A stretch of DNA of 64,000 nucleotides. Origin: Komagataeibacter diospyri. GTDB lineage: Bacteria; Pseudomonadota; Alphaproteobacteria; Acetobacterales; Acetobacteraceae. Below the pieces are notes generated by a model, which was not told the origin of the DNA, did no database searches, and was given only the letters and a program-made list of their open reading frames with translations. Location of the stretch: the NCBI RefSeq assembly GCF_006538165.1, contig NZ_BDLU01000014.1, forward strand, positions 62,001 to 126,000. Reading direction: 5' to 3'. This document shows positions 26,712 through 36,272 of the stretch, one piece after another; positions within the stretch are counted from its first letter, which is position 1, and every line of letters begins with the position of its first letter. The position numbers and the translations under genes are program-made.

Positions 26712-27736
26712 GTGCAGATACACAACAGGAATATCTGGTATCAGTTCTGTCTGGTATGTCTGGCCACGATCGGGGCTGTGGGCGGGTGTCTCTATCTGTT
26801 CGTGGTACTGGTCGATCCGTGGGACGGGCTGCCCCTGTCGCTGCCACTGCATCGCCTGCCGGTAACAAGCAACGCGCGCTTTACCATGCCCATGCTGGCG
26901 CGCAGGTCACGGTTTGATGGACATCCACGGGCCGCCTGATACAGCCTGCGGTAATGGATGCTCCGTTCGGGGCGCATTTCCTTAATATGGCGATGAATAA
27001 TGCGCAGCCCCATGAGCAGTACCGCCTGTTGTGGGAATTTACGCGCCATCATCCCGATCCGAAGGTATTGATGGTCGATATTGACCGCGCATGGTGCCTG
27101 TATGGTCCCAAACAGGTGCCCCTGAACGAGGAGCCATGGTCTGACTGGATCTATCAGGGATCACCATGGATGGGTTACCTGCATATGGCCAACCTGTATG
27201 CCCTGCAGGAAGCCGCCAATGAATTCATGGTGCAGACAGGGCTGCACCATGAACATTACGGGGAAGATGGCTATACCAGTTTCGTAGGGTCGGATGCCAG
27301 CTATACCCGCGCACGTGCGGACAGGCTGTTTGTCCACTGGGGGCCTGACCTCATGCGGCCTCCACCGGGTCCCGTGGCTGCTGCCCCCGCCATGCAGACG
27401 TACCTGCCCCTTGTCCTGCATGCGGTGCCGGATACCACGCTGCGTGTCATCTGGTTTCCCCCGGTACAGGCCATCCGGCATAATCCGCAGGGGTCGATGT
27501 ATGACAGCATGTTCAGCGCCTGCCACCGTTATGTAGCGTCGGTTGCCGGAAACATGCCCAATACGCTGGTGATCGATTTTGATATTTCCGGCCCGATCAT
27601 CAATGATCGTGATATGTTCTGGGACCCGATCCATTACCGGCTCATGACGGCGGACCGTATCATGAATGATATCATTATGGCGTTTCATGACCGGGCATAT
27701 AAGTCTGCGGACTATACTGTCATATCGGGGCCATAG
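26712..27736 (+). pseudogene. Membrane-anchored SGNH-like protein, disrupted by a small deletion
   Basis: Two consecutive frames form one protein. The first part (to 26939) has a membrane helix (VCLATIGAVGGCLYLFVVLV) followed by DPWDGLPLSLPLHRLPVTSN and RRSRFD. The second frame picks up as TSTGRLIQPAVMDAPFGAHF and runs to 27736. In relatives these parts are joined by about five residues (of the type V-I-I-G) leading into the G-T-S-T block. Here only two bases lie between RFD and TSTG, so about 13 bases seem lost and the frame shifts. The downstream part could still be translated from ATG 26954, but without membrane anchor or block I. The upstream start is uncertain (GTG at 26712 taken). Confidence 0.65.
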
Positions 27737-27759
27737 GGGGCAGCCGGGCAGAGGCTGCG

Positions 27760-27777
27760 CGTCACGAATGCGTGACG
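27760..27777. promoter_or_regulatory. Perfect inverted repeat upstream of the xylitol dehydrogenase gene
   Basis: CGTCACG-AATG-CGTGACG, 7-bp arms. It lies 24 bases after the preceding gene stop and about 150 bases before the dehydrogenase ATG. It could be an operator for the polyol cassette or a weak terminator. A second small hairpin (GCGCCC-AAA-GGGCGT) sits just before the gene start. Confidence 0.4.
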
Positions 27778-27923
27778 TTCCGCCATTTTCGGGCGGAAAT
27801 GCGCGGATGTCAAAAAAGTATCATTTTCCGGCAAAAGACGGGCTAGACGCGATGCCTCCTGATCTTTTCATATGATTTCGCCAAAACAAAAAGAAGGGGC
27901 GCCCAAAGGGCGTCAGGAAATAA

Positions 27924-28994
27924 ATGGCGGAAGCTCTGGTCCTTGAACGCCAAGGCGTTCTTTCCATCCGTAATATCGACCTGCCGCAGGAACTGGGGCC
28001 TGATGACGTGCGCATCAGAATCCATACAGTCGGGATCTGTGGCAGCGATGTCCATTACTACACGCATGGGCGCATTGGTCCCTTTATTGTCAACGATCCG
28101 ATGGTCCTGGGACATGAAGCCGCAGGCACGGTCACTGAAATCGGATCATGTGTCAGGAACCTGAAAATCGGTGATCGCGTATGCATGGAGCCGGGCATTC
28201 CCGACCCCATATCGCGCGCGTCCCGCATGGGGATCTATAATGTCGATCCCGCCGTGACCTTCTGGGCGACACCGCCGGTTCATGGCTGCCTGACGCCAGA
28301 AGTGGTCCACCCGGCCGCCTTTACCTATCGTCTGCCCGATAACGTGTCCTTTGGTGAAGGGGCCATGGTCGAACCCTTCGCCATTGGCGTGCAGGCCGCC
28401 GTCAAGGCTGCGATCAGACCCGGTGACACCTGCCTGGTGACCGGGTGCGGACCGATTGGATTGATGACGGCACTGGCCGCGCTGGCATCCGGGGCAGGGG
28501 TGGTCTTCATATCCGATCTGGCCGCACCGAAACTGGAGATTGCCGGTCGTTATGACGGGCTCGAACCAATCAATGTCAGTGACGAAAACCCGCGTGACGT
28601 CATCTCCCGCCATGTTGGTGCCGATTGGGGTGCGGATGTGGTGTTCGAGGCCAGCGGCTTTGCCGGTGCGTATGACGATGTCCTGTCCTGTGTGCGTCCG
28701 GGTGGGACGGTCGTGTTCGTGGGAATGCCGGTGGAAAAGGTGCCCTTTGACATGGTGGCGGCGCAGGCAAAGGAAATCCGCATGGAAACGGTTTTCCGCT
28801 ACGCCAATGTGTACGAACGCGCCATTGCCCTGATCGCGTCGGGCAAGGTGGATCTGAAACCCCTTATTTCGGAAACATTTGCATTCAAACGGGGTGTTGT
28901 CGCGTTTGAACGTGCGGCATCGGCCTGTCCTGCGGATGTAAAGCTGCAGATCACGATGCCGGAAATCACGATGTCAGGGACAACCGGCACCTGA
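27924..28994 (+). CDS. NAD-dependent xylitol/sorbitol dehydrogenase (Zn-type MDR)
   Basis: A 356-residue medium-chain dehydrogenase. Catalytic zinc ligands are in [17 protein letters not shown] and GHEAAG, with the Glu of [11 protein letters not shown]. The nucleotide-binding motif is [21 protein letters not shown]. The structural-zinc cysteines of many MDRs are absent from the loop after [10 protein letters not shown], as in some sorbitol dehydrogenases. The sequence fits cytosolic xylitol dehydrogenases that oxidise polyols at C2 to ketoses. It heads a rightward unit with a polyol-type MFS transporter and an AraC regulator, which supports a polyol substrate. Confidence 0.87.
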   Translation: MAEALVLERQGVLSIRNIDLPQELGPDDVRIRIHTVGICGSDVHYYTHGRIGPFIVNDPMVLGHEAAGTVTEIGSCVRNLKIGDRVCMEPGIPDPISRASRMGIYNVDPAVTFWATPPVHGCLTPEVVHPAAFTYRLPDNVSFGEGAMVEPFAIGVQAAVKAAIRPGDTCLVTGCGPIGLMTALAALASGAGVVFISDLAAPKLEIAGRYDGLEPINVSDENPRDVISRHVGADWGADVVFEASGFAGAYDDVLSCVRPGGTVVFVGMPVEKVPFDMVAAQAKEIRMETVFRYANVYERAIALIASGKVDLKPLISETFAFKRGVVAFERAASACPADVKLQITMPEITMSGTTGT

Positions 28995-29072
28995 TCGCCT
29001 GCGTGGCGTAGCGCTACTTACGGCATGCGGCATGCAGGCTGTCTGCCCAATAAAAACAAAAGGCATGAAAAA

Positions 29073-30458
29073 ATGAATGCCATGAACAATTCCGCCGGTA
29101 ATGGCGGTGCATCCATGAATCCCCCTGCATCCCCGATCATATGGGGTATGCCGGTGGCGCTGTTCTGGGGTTATGTCGCGGTTGCGCTGTATATGACCGG
29201 CGACGGGATCGAGGTCGCGTTCCTGTCCAAATACGTGACGGGCATAGGGTTTTCCGCCCGTCAGGCTGGGCTGCTGTTTACCGTGTATGGGGCGACTGCG
29301 GCAGTGGCAAGCTGGCTGTCCGGCGTGCTGGCGGAAGTGTACGGCCCCCGCCGGATCATGGCCATCGGGACGCTGTGGTGGGTGGTATGCCATGTCGCGT
29401 TCCTGTCCGGCGGGGTCATGCGGCATGACTTTGTGCTGATGCTGGTATTTTACGGATTGCGTGGGTTCGCCTATCCATTGTTTTTCTATGCATTCTTCTT
29501 CTGGATCGTGCAGCGCACGCCTGACCACAGGCTGGCTTCGGCCATTGGCTGGGTATGGTCCATGTTTACGATCGGCTATGGCATCATTGCCTCCTTTCTG
29601 CCCAGCTTCACCATTCCCGCCATCGGTTTCCTGCCAACGTTGTGGATGTCGCTGGCATGGGTCGGGTGTGGCGGCCTGCTGGCGTTTCTTGCCATACGCG
29701 ATGATGCGCCTGCCGCGATCGACAGTCACGAAGGACGCAGCCTGCGCCATCAGTTGACCGAAATCAGCCGGGGTCTGACGCTGATCGTCCATAACCGTGA
29801 TATCGCGCTGGCGCTGGTGACACGGATCATCTGCAACCTGTCGCTGTTCGGTTTCCCGGTCGTCATGCCGCTGTTCTATACTTCAGCCGAAGGCGGGTTC
29901 ACCATGCCGCAATGGCTGCGGATATACGGCATATTCTTTCTGGTACAGCCCTTTACCAATGTCATGTGGGGGATCGTAGGCGACCGGATCGGCTGGTTGC
30001 GGCAGATGCGCTGGGTCGGCTTCGTGGGCTGCGGCATTGCAACGCTGGCGTTCTACTACCTGCCGCACGCCGCCCCGGGCAATATGGTAGTGGCGATCTT
30101 CGCGGCCCTTCTGTTTGCACTGACGATCACGTCATTCGTGCCAATGGGGGCGATCTTTCCCATGCTGGCACCCGAACACAAGGGTGCGGCGGTATCGGTG
30201 CAGAACCTTGGGGGCGGTCTTGCCAACTTTGCCGGGCCGGCACTGGCGACGGTGCTGGTGGCGGGATATGGGACGCAGGGCGTGGTCGTGACCTTTGCCA
30301 GTCTGTATTTTCTTGGCGCGGTGCTGACATGCTTCATCCGGCTGGTGCAGCCACGTGGCGTCCATGCCATGGATGTTGCTTCCAGTGCCAAGGCGCAGGC
30401 GGTGCGTGACGGGCTGGATATCAGCCATTCTGACCCGTCGCCCACGCCGGCGGAGTAA
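29073..30458 (+). CDS. MFS transporter, polyol (RbtT/DalT-like)
   Basis: A 461-residue inner-membrane 12-helix transporter. WGYVAVALYMTGDGIEVAFLSKY, VYGPRRIM, GLRGFAYPLFFYAFFFWIV and VSVQNLGGGLANFAGP match the ribitol/arabinitol permease group. Position between a xylitol/sorbitol dehydrogenase and an AraC regulator fits import of a pentitol or hexitol. The stop overlaps the regulator start by one base (TAATG). I chose the ATG at 29073; further Met codons at +4 and +15 are possible. Confidence 0.85.
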   Translation: MNAMNNSAGNGGASMNPPASPIIWGMPVALFWGYVAVALYMTGDGIEVAFLSKYVTGIGFSARQAGLLFTVYGATAAVASWLSGVLAEVYGPRRIMAIGTLWWVVCHVAFLSGGVMRHDFVLMLVFYGLRGFAYPLFFYAFFFWIVQRTPDHRLASAIGWVWSMFTIGYGIIASFLPSFTIPAIGFLPTLWMSLAWVGCGGLLAFLAIRDDAPAAIDSHEGRSLRHQLTEISRGLTLIVHNRDIALALVTRIICNLSLFGFPVVMPLFYTSAEGGFTMPQWLRIYGIFFLVQPFTNVMWGIVGDRIGWLRQMRWVGFVGCGIATLAFYYLPHAAPGNMVVAIFAALLFALTITSFVPMGAIFPMLAPEHKGAAVSVQNLGGGLANFAGPALATVLVAGYGTQGVVVTFASLYFLGAVLTCFIRLVQPRGVHAMDVASSAKAQAVRDGLDISHSDPSPTPAE

Positions 30459-31435
30459 TGCATGCCCATATGGGGGAAAGCCGCGCGGTACGCCCCCCGG
30501 TATTCGAGGTCATACAGCCCGGTCCCCGGCAGAGTTTTGTCTGGCATCGCCACGACTACCCAGCCGCCTGCGCGCGGTGGAACTATCACCCTGAATATGA
30601 ACTGCACCTGATTACGGCCGGGACAGGGCATTTCATGGTGGGTGATTTTCTGGGCACGTTCGCCCCCGGCCATCTGGTGCTGGTGGGGCCGGACCTGCCG
30701 CATGGGTGGTTCAGTGACCTGTCGATGGGCGAACGGATTGCAGGACGGGATATCGTAATGCAGGCCCGTGGTGACTGGTTGCGCCAACTGGTGGGCCTGT
30801 GTCCGGAACTGGAAGCGGTGTCCACCCTGCTGGCGGATGCACGGTACGGGGTTGTGTTTACCGGGCCAATGGTGCCCGTGCTGGCTGCCCGACTGGCGGC
30901 GATGGGGGGCATGAACGACGCCGCGCGCCTTGCGGCCCTGATCGGGCTGCTGTCGGGTCTCGCCGCATGTCCACGCCAGCGGCTGACCGGCATTGCTCCC
31001 TTTGGCGCGGAAGGGCAGGCCAGGGTCGCGGATCGGGACCTTGAACGCATGGACCGGGTGATCCGTCACCTGCTGTCAGGCGGTCCGCATGATATCCGGC
31101 AGGCGGACATGGCCCGTCAGGTCGGGTTGAGCGGTCCTGCGTTTTCACGCCTGTTCCGCCGGGCGACGGGTTCGACATTCGTGTCCTTCATGCGCAGGCT
31201 GCGGGTCAGTCACGCCTGCCGCATGCTGGCAGAAACCGATGCGTCCATCGCCGAAATCAGCAGTGCCGCGGGCTTTGCCAACCTGTCCAACTTCAACCGG
31301 CAGTTTCTGGAGATATGCCGCACGACGCCACGGTGCTACCGCCGTGATGTCCGCAACCTCAGCCGCGTGGATGACCCGATCGAACGCACTGTCATGCAGG
31401 AGCGTGGCCCGGATCAACCAGTTGATAGAAAATAA
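30458..31435 (+). CDS. AraC family transcriptional regulator
   Basis: A 325-residue regulator with an N-terminal cupin sensor (WHRHDYPAACARWNYHPEYELHLI, GHLVLVGPDLPHGW) and two C-terminal helix-turn-helices (QADMARQVGLSGPAFSRLFRR and IAEISSAAGFANLSNFNRQF). It overlaps the MFS transporter stop, so it is cotranscribed with the dehydrogenase and transporter and probably controls them in response to the polyol. The last 40 residues after the second helix-turn-helix are longer than usual. Confidence 0.88.
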   Translation: MHAHMGESRAVRPPVFEVIQPGPRQSFVWHRHDYPAACARWNYHPEYELHLITAGTGHFMVGDFLGTFAPGHLVLVGPDLPHGWFSDLSMGERIAGRDIVMQARGDWLRQLVGLCPELEAVSTLLADARYGVVFTGPMVPVLAARLAAMGGMNDAARLAALIGLLSGLAACPRQRLTGIAPFGAEGQARVADRDLERMDRVIRHLLSGGPHDIRQADMARQVGLSGPAFSRLFRRATGSTFVSFMRRLRVSHACRMLAETDASIAEISSAAGFANLSNFNRQFLEICRTTPRCYRRDVRNLSRVDDPIERTVMQERGPDQPVDRK

Positions 31436-31639
31436 AACTTTCCAGACACTGATTTCCAGTCCCCTGTCCGGGGCAGCCGGCGGCTGGGCGTATTCCCGTT
31501 TTCGCGCAACAGGATATCCCGCTGCACGGCCATGTTTAACATGGGTGGCACGCTGGCATATCAGGTCGTCTCATCCAATGTTGGCCCTGACCTTCTTTTG
31601 CATTCATACTGTCCGCTTCTCCGGCTACGGGCAACGCAG

Positions 31640-32590
31640 ATGAACATGTCTTTCTTTACCTCGGGGATGATGCTGGCCTTTGCGGCATATTCCTCCTTTT
31701 CGATCAGTGATGCGTATTCAAAGCTGCTGGCCGGTCAGCTTGATCCCTTCGAGGTCGCGTTTTCCGGTGGCGTGTTCGGTTTCCTGATCATCCCGTTCAT
31801 CCGCAAGCCCGATGAATCCCTGCGCGATATTTTCTCCCCCCAGCGTCCGGGCATGTGGGTGGTGCGCGCGATCGCCATCTTTGCTTCCACCGCGGCCAGT
31901 GTCGAAGCCTTCATGCTGCTGCCCATGCCCGAAGCGCTTTCGCTCATGTTCCTCATGCCGTTTTTCGTGACGGTCCTGTCGGTCACGCTGCTGCGTGAAA
32001 AAGTCTCGGGCTGGGCGTGGCTGTCGGTCATTCTGGGGTTTGTGGGCGTGCTGATCGTGCTGCGGCCCGGCGTGCGGGCGCTGCATCTGGGACATCTGTG
32101 CGCCGTGATCGCGGCGGTGGCCAACGCCGTTGGTGTCATTGCCTATCGGCTGGCGGGCAACAATACGCCACGGCTGTCGCTGTTCGGATCCAGCCTGTTT
32201 GGCCCGCTGGTGGGGGATGGGCTGCTCATGGTGGGGCATGCGCACTGGCCGCATGGGCTAAAGACGTGGCTGTTCCTGTTCGGTTACGGGTTTCTGGCCG
32301 CACTGGGCCAGTTGTTGATGATGATGGCGACAGCCCGCGCGCCCGCCAACCGTGTGGCCCTGCCGCAATACAGCCAGATGCTGTGGGCCGTGGCATTCAG
32401 CTATTTCCTGTTTCGCCAGCCGCTGGACAACTGGACGATTGTCGGCATTATCGTCGTAACCTTTTCAGGCATGCTGAACTGGATACGTCAGCGTATCCAT
32501 TTCGAACGCCTCGCTATGGAAGAGTGGCGGGCGCGGCGACACATGCATGATTCCACCCGCGGCGTTACCGTTCAGGCGCCCGTGGAATAA
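31640..32590 (+). CDS. EamA/DMT-family membrane transporter
   Basis: A 316-residue protein with ten predicted membrane helices in two EamA repeats: AAYSSFSISDAYSKLLAGQLDP starts the first; GHLCAVIAAVANAVGVIAYRL starts the second. Such drug/metabolite transporters export amino acids, metabolites or nucleotide sugars; the substrate is not evident. I chose the ATG at 31640 because upstream codons do not look coding. It follows the AraC gene by about 200 bases on the same strand. Confidence 0.83.
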   Translation: MNMSFFTSGMMLAFAAYSSFSISDAYSKLLAGQLDPFEVAFSGGVFGFLIIPFIRKPDESLRDIFSPQRPGMWVVRAIAIFASTAASVEAFMLLPMPEALSLMFLMPFFVTVLSVTLLREKVSGWAWLSVILGFVGVLIVLRPGVRALHLGHLCAVIAAVANAVGVIAYRLAGNNTPRLSLFGSSLFGPLVGDGLLMVGHAHWPHGLKTWLFLFGYGFLAALGQLLMMMATARAPANRVALPQYSQMLWAVAFSYFLFRQPLDNWTIVGIIVVTFSGMLNWIRQRIHFERLAMEEWRARRHMHDSTRGVTVQAPVE

Positions 32591-32625
32591 CCTGATCCGT
32601 CCGCTCCGGGTAACGTGGCGGCCCT

Positions 32626-33219
32626 TCAGTAACGCCATTCCCGCGTCGTGGGGCCATGTGTCCCCATAACCGGATCGGAAGCGGGAAAGGGCAGGGACGC
32701 CAGCCGGGCGCGCTGTGGCCCGCTCGGGGCGTCGCGCACGATGTCGAAATCCTGTCCCGGTGGATATGCCCCCACTACGGCGAAATCAGGGCTGGACCCC
32801 ATATTCATATGCCCGGTGCCTGCGGGCAGCAGGGCGATGTCGCCTGCCCGCACGTCTACCACCCGCCCGTTCGCACCACCCAGCATCAACTGCGCGGAAC
32901 CACCATAAAATCCCAGAACCTCGTGCCCCATGGTGTGATAATGGTGGAAGGAATAGACCCCGTTGCGCCATTGTGGCGGCCAGCCATTATGCTGGAACAG
33001 GCCCTCGAACACCGTTGCCGGGTCATTCCCGCTTACGGGCAGGGCGTTACGGTACAGGATAACCGGCAGTTTCGGATTGTTGGGCACCCAGTCATTGGCG
33101 CACAGAATGAAACTTTCACTCCGGACCGGTGGCGGCGCGGCAGCAGCCCGCCCGTGGGCGCCACCAAGGGAAAGCCACAGTCCCGTCAGGATGGAATTGA
33201 AGGAACGCCGTTCCATCAT
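32626..33219 (-). CDS. Exported cupin-domain protein (YjlB-like)
   Basis: A 197-residue protein. [20 protein letters not shown] looks like a signal peptide (possibly TAT-like: RRSF). The mature part contains one cupin: [31 protein letters not shown] (metal His), [15 protein letters not shown]. It resembles the YjlB cupins; function unknown. The ribosome site GGAGG precedes two adjacent ATGs. It converges on the EamA gene with a gap of 35 bases. Confidence 0.75.
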   Translation of the reverse strand: MMERRSFNSILTGLWLSLGGAHGRAAAAPPPVRSESFILCANDWVPNNPKLPVILYRNALPVSGNDPATVFEGLFQHNGWPPQWRNGVYSFHHYHTMGHEVLGFYGGSAQLMLGGANGRVVDVRAGDIALLPAGTGHMNMGSSPDFAVVGAYPPGQDFDIVRDAPSGPQRARLASLPFPASDPVMGTHGPTTREWRY

Positions 33220-33439
33220 GTTGCCTCCATGTATCCGCGGAATTCAGGCTGGCGGTTACGGTCCCCCGGCTGCTGGTGAAACGCGATTGGTAAGATGTCT
33301 GAGCAGCTACGTCGTGTCGCCTGTCGTCACATCACCCGTAACCTGACACTATGCATGGGGCAGGCATGTGACAAGGGGCAGGGCTGTCCGCGGATATGGC
33401 AGCAATGCTATGGTTGGCAAAACAAGGGGAACCGTCGTT

Positions 33440-34027
33440 ATGATAACACTTTACGGCATGTCCTTATCGGGTCATGTGCACCGCGTAAGGCTGCTTCTGT
33501 CGATGCTGGGCCTTGAGTATCATTTCGAGGTCGTGGACGCCTCCTCATCGGAACTGAGGCACCTGAACCCGTTGGGGCAGGTTCCGGTCCTGCGTGATGG
33601 GGATCTGGTGCTGGCGGACAGCAATGCGATCCTTGTCTATCTGGCGAAGGCCTATGGCGCGGGCACGCAATGGCTGCCCGATGATGCCGTCGGGGCAGCG
33701 CATGTGCAGCGATGGCTGTCGATCGCGGCAGGGGAACTGCGACAGGGGCCGGCAGCGGCCCGCATGGTGGCGTTGTTCCATAAGAAAGGTGAACCGGCCG
33801 ACGCCCGGGCGCGGGCGGCAACGTTACTGGGTTTCATGGATGCGTATCTGTGTGACCGCGCATATCTTGCGGCCGACTGCCCCACGCTGGCCGACCTGGC
33901 CTGCTACAGTTATACCGCCCATGCACCCGAAGGCGGCATTTCCCTTGATCCCTATCCCGCTGTCAGGGCGTGGCTGGAACGGATCGAGGCATTGCCGGGG
34001 TTCGTGCCCCTGCCATGGCGGGAATAA
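33440..34027 (+). CDS. Glutathione S-transferase family protein
   Basis: A 195-residue GST. The N-terminal thioredoxin-like domain starts MITLYGMSLSGHVHRVRLLL and has LRHLNPLGQVPVLRDGDLVLADSNAILVYLA (the G-site P-V-L and D-S motif). The C-terminal helical domain has LADCPTLADLACYSY (N-capping motif). The short length and Ser/Gly at the active site suggest a beta- or Phi-like bacterial member. It conjugates or reduces electrophiles with glutathione in the cytosol; substrate unknown. AAGGGGA precedes the ATG. Confidence 0.9.
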   Translation: MITLYGMSLSGHVHRVRLLLSMLGLEYHFEVVDASSSELRHLNPLGQVPVLRDGDLVLADSNAILVYLAKAYGAGTQWLPDDAVGAAHVQRWLSIAAGELRQGPAAARMVALFHKKGEPADARARAATLLGFMDAYLCDRAYLAADCPTLADLACYSYTAHAPEGGISLDPYPAVRAWLERIEALPGFVPLPWRE

Positions 34028-34078
34028 GGTTGCGGTTTCCCTGGACAGGGGAAGATACGGAGAATGGGGAGGGGGCGG

Positions 34079-34720
34079 TCAGATAATCGCCCCGATCCTG
34101 TCGCGGTCTAACTTTATGCGCTGGGCAGACAGACGCTGTATCAGGCCCATATCCTCCAGTTCCTTGAGTGTGCGGCTGGTGGTTTCAATGGCAAAGCCCA
34201 GGTAGTCGGCAATATCCTTGCGGTCCATGGCCAGCGTCAGGATATTGGACTTCCGGTCAAAAAAATCCGCCTGCCTGCTGCATTCCAGCAGGAAACCGGC
34301 CAGCCTTTTGACCACAAGGGGATAGGTTGCCAGCAGCAGGTGACGTTCCGTCGTTTTCGCATAATCCAGCGCCTGCTGTAAGAACAGCGTCTGTACACGG
34401 GGGTACACCTCCACCAGACTCTTGAGTGCGGAATAGGAAATCTGGAACAGATATGTATCCACCAGGGTAATGGCGGACGTATGGTACAGCCCGCCTTCCT
34501 GGGTGCCAAACATGTCATCGGGCCACAGGAAGGCGAAAATCTGGTTACGTCCGTCCTTCAGCTGGTGTTCCAGGCGCACGGCGCCCGAACGGATACGATA
34601 GATGTAGTTCCCCGGATCCCCCTGGGTATAGATACGGCGCTTTGCAGGCCGGTGTATTCTGGTCGAGATCGCATTCAGCGCCTCCCGTTCCGCACTGGTC
34701 AGTTTAAAACTACTGAACAT
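34079..34720 (-). CDS. Crp/Fnr family transcriptional regulator
   Basis: A 213-residue regulator: a cyclic-nucleotide-binding beta-roll (RIYTQGDPGNYIYRIRSGAVRL, FLWPDDMFGTQEGG), a dimer helix and a C-terminal winged helix (MDRKDIADYLGFAIETTSRTLKELED). No Fnr-type N-terminal cysteine cluster is present, so it is not an Fe-S sensor. The recognition helix ETTSRTL matches the FixK/Fnr branch (E-x-x-S-R). A 10-bp palindrome lies just upstream, a candidate site for self-regulation. Confidence 0.88.
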   Translation of the reverse strand: MFSSFKLTSAEREALNAISTRIHRPAKRRIYTQGDPGNYIYRIRSGAVRLEHQLKDGRNQIFAFLWPDDMFGTQEGGLYHTSAITLVDTYLFQISYSALKSLVEVYPRVQTLFLQQALDYAKTTERHLLLATYPLVVKRLAGFLLECSRQADFFDRKSNILTLAMDRKDIADYLGFAIETTSRTLKELEDMGLIQRLSAQRIKLDRDRIGAII

Positions 34721-34748
34721 TATGAATATCTATTTCTCTATCGTCATT

Positions 34749-34772
34749 ATTCATGGTGCATCCACCATGAAT
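34749..34772. promoter_or_regulatory. Perfect palindrome ahead of the Crp/Fnr gene
   Basis: ATTCATGGTG-CATC-CACCATGAAT: 10-bp arms around four bases, 29 bases upstream of the regulator ATG. Symmetry and position suggest an operator. It does not match the FNR consensus (TTGAT-N4-ATCAA) well. Confidence 0.55.
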
Positions 34773-34856
34773 GGCCGTATGGACTGAAATCCTGAACCGG
34801 CCCGTTGCCCCTGATCATACGATGGGGCCGGGGGTGGTACTCATGAATTATATATA

Positions 34857-34874
34857 CGATACCGTTTCGTATCG
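34857..34874. promoter_or_regulatory. TetR-type operator-like site 1
   Basis: CGATAC-CGTTTC-GTATCG, 6-bp arms. With one flanking base, the 19-base core starting ACGATACCG shares 14 positions with the site at 36273-36290, giving a common core ACGANNCCGTTTCGT. It lies between the Crp/Fnr gene and the tetR stop. Confidence 0.5.
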
Positions 34875-34987
34875 CAACATGGCATGTAATTGCATCATGA
34901 AAAAACCAGCCTGAACGCGGGTGTCAAATGGGATGGAAGCAGCCCGGATCACGTGGCCCTTCATGTTCCGTGCCGGGAGGAAAGACG

Positions 34988-35641
34988 TCAGGGCGCCGTG
35001 CGGCTGATGCCCGATATGAAGATCTGCCATGCCCGTTCGAAAAAGCGCTGGCGCATCTGTGGATCAAGCAGCTTGTTCTGTCCCAGCAGGGTATTCTGCA
35101 ATGGCCATCCAAGGACAAGGCCCATCAGGACACGCGTGGTTTCTTCATGGTCTATGGACTCAATATGTCCCGCATCGGCGGCGGCTTTCAACAGGCGGCT
35201 GATGGTTGCGACAAACGGTTCCACGCTTGTCGCCATCATGTCATCAACCACGGAAGGGATGCGGTGTCCGTCGGCAATGACGATCCGGTAGGCTTCCACC
35301 GTTTCGGGACGAAGCATGAAGGTCAGGAAGAACTGGGCGATTTCCTTTGTCGCCAGCAGCGGATTTTTTGAAGAGGCCTCGACCGCGCGGGCTTCCTCCA
35401 GCAGGTGCTTGCCGCGTGCGGCCACCACCGCCTTGAACAGGGCCGCCTTGGAGGAGTAGCGCCGGTACAGGCTGGCCTTGCTGCATTCCGCGACGCGGGC
35501 AATCTGTTCAAGGGATGTCGCGGCATAGCCCTGTTTTACAAACAGCGTGGTCGCGACCTCAAGGACATGCCGGTCAAGCTGCGCTGACCCTTCCGGTGTC
35601 GGACGTCCCCCTGTATGTGGCGGTCGTGGTGGTACAGGCAT
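34988..35641 (-). CDS. TetR/AcrR family transcriptional repressor
   Basis: A 217-residue regulator. The N-terminal helix-turn-helix is clear: ATTLFVKQGYAATSLEQIAR, then CSKASLYRRYSSKAALFKAV. The C-terminal ligand domain belongs to the AefR-type group (helices around RPETVEAYRIVIADGHRIP). A Pro-rich tail precedes the DNA-binding domain. It follows a secreted-protein gene on the same strand (119-base gap). Two matching palindromic sites flank this gene pair (34857 and 36273), which suggests autoregulation and control of the secreted protein. Confidence 0.88.
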   Translation of the reverse strand: MPVPPRPPHTGGRPTPEGSAQLDRHVLEVATTLFVKQGYAATSLEQIARVAECSKASLYRRYSSKAALFKAVVAARGKHLLEEARAVEASSKNPLLATKEIAQFFLTFMLRPETVEAYRIVIADGHRIPSVVDDMMATSVEPFVATISRLLKAAADAGHIESIDHEETTRVLMGLVLGWPLQNTLLGQNKLLDPQMRQRFFERAWQIFISGISRTAP

Positions 35642-35760
35642 GCTTCCGTCCTTAACTACGGTCGATCAGTCAGGATATGCAAGCACCCCACGTCATTCAC
35701 AGGCCCGAAGCACGACATATCCGCATCGGGATGCCAGAACTGACGTTTTCATTCAAACGG

Positions 35761-36222
35761 TCATTGCGAATGGGTGGTCTCCAGCAGATGGAAGGAAAGG
35801 CGGCCAACCTGACCTGATACCTGCGCGCCACGGGTTTTTGCCTTCAGGTTGATATCGACGCCGTGGGCGTTTTCCATGACAACACCTGCCGTGCCATGAT
35901 GAAGTGTCGCAGTCCCCCCCACGGTCCAGTATGTGCCATTGAAATCGCGCACGCGTGGCAGGTTGCGCACGCAGCCCTGACCCGACAGGGCAATGCCCCC
36001 AAGGCTGAACGCGCCCCCGCCGCGCACGGTAAAGGGATAGGTATGCGTGCCGTCATATAACGTGCCTTTTCCCCACAGGTAGCCGATACCCGCACCCACC
36101 TGATGGGCTGACATATCAATCCGTGCGTCCGTGTCCGCGCATCCTGCCTGCGCGCGGGCCATGCCATGACCGGCAAGGAAGCCCGCAAGGACCAGGAGGC
36201 CCAGATGCCTGAAACAGTTCAT
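35761..36222 (-). CDS. Secreted hypothetical protein (EipA/DUF1134-like pattern)
   Basis: A 153-residue protein with a signal peptide (LLVLAGFLAGHGMARAQA) and a Gly-rich beta-type mature part: VGAGIGYLWGKGTLYDG, YPFTVRGGGAF, RDFNGTYWTVGG, GQVGRLSFHLLE. The layout G-x-G-x-x-W-G-x-G-T-L ... YPF-x-V-x-G ... DFNGTY recalls the EipA/DUF1134 envelope-integrity family; the match is by eye and weak. It precedes tetR on the same strand and has a TetR-operator-like site about 50 bases upstream of its start, so it is a candidate target. Confidence 0.6.
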   Translation of the reverse strand: MNCFRHLGLLVLAGFLAGHGMARAQAGCADTDARIDMSAHQVGAGIGYLWGKGTLYDGTHTYPFTVRGGGAFSLGGIALSGQGCVRNLPRVRDFNGTYWTVGGTATLHHGTAGVVMENAHGVDINLKAKTRGAQVSGQVGRLSFHLLETTHSQ

Positions 36223-36272
36223 GATGTGTCCAACGTAAAAAGGGATATGACATATTCGCGTCCTCTAACAGA

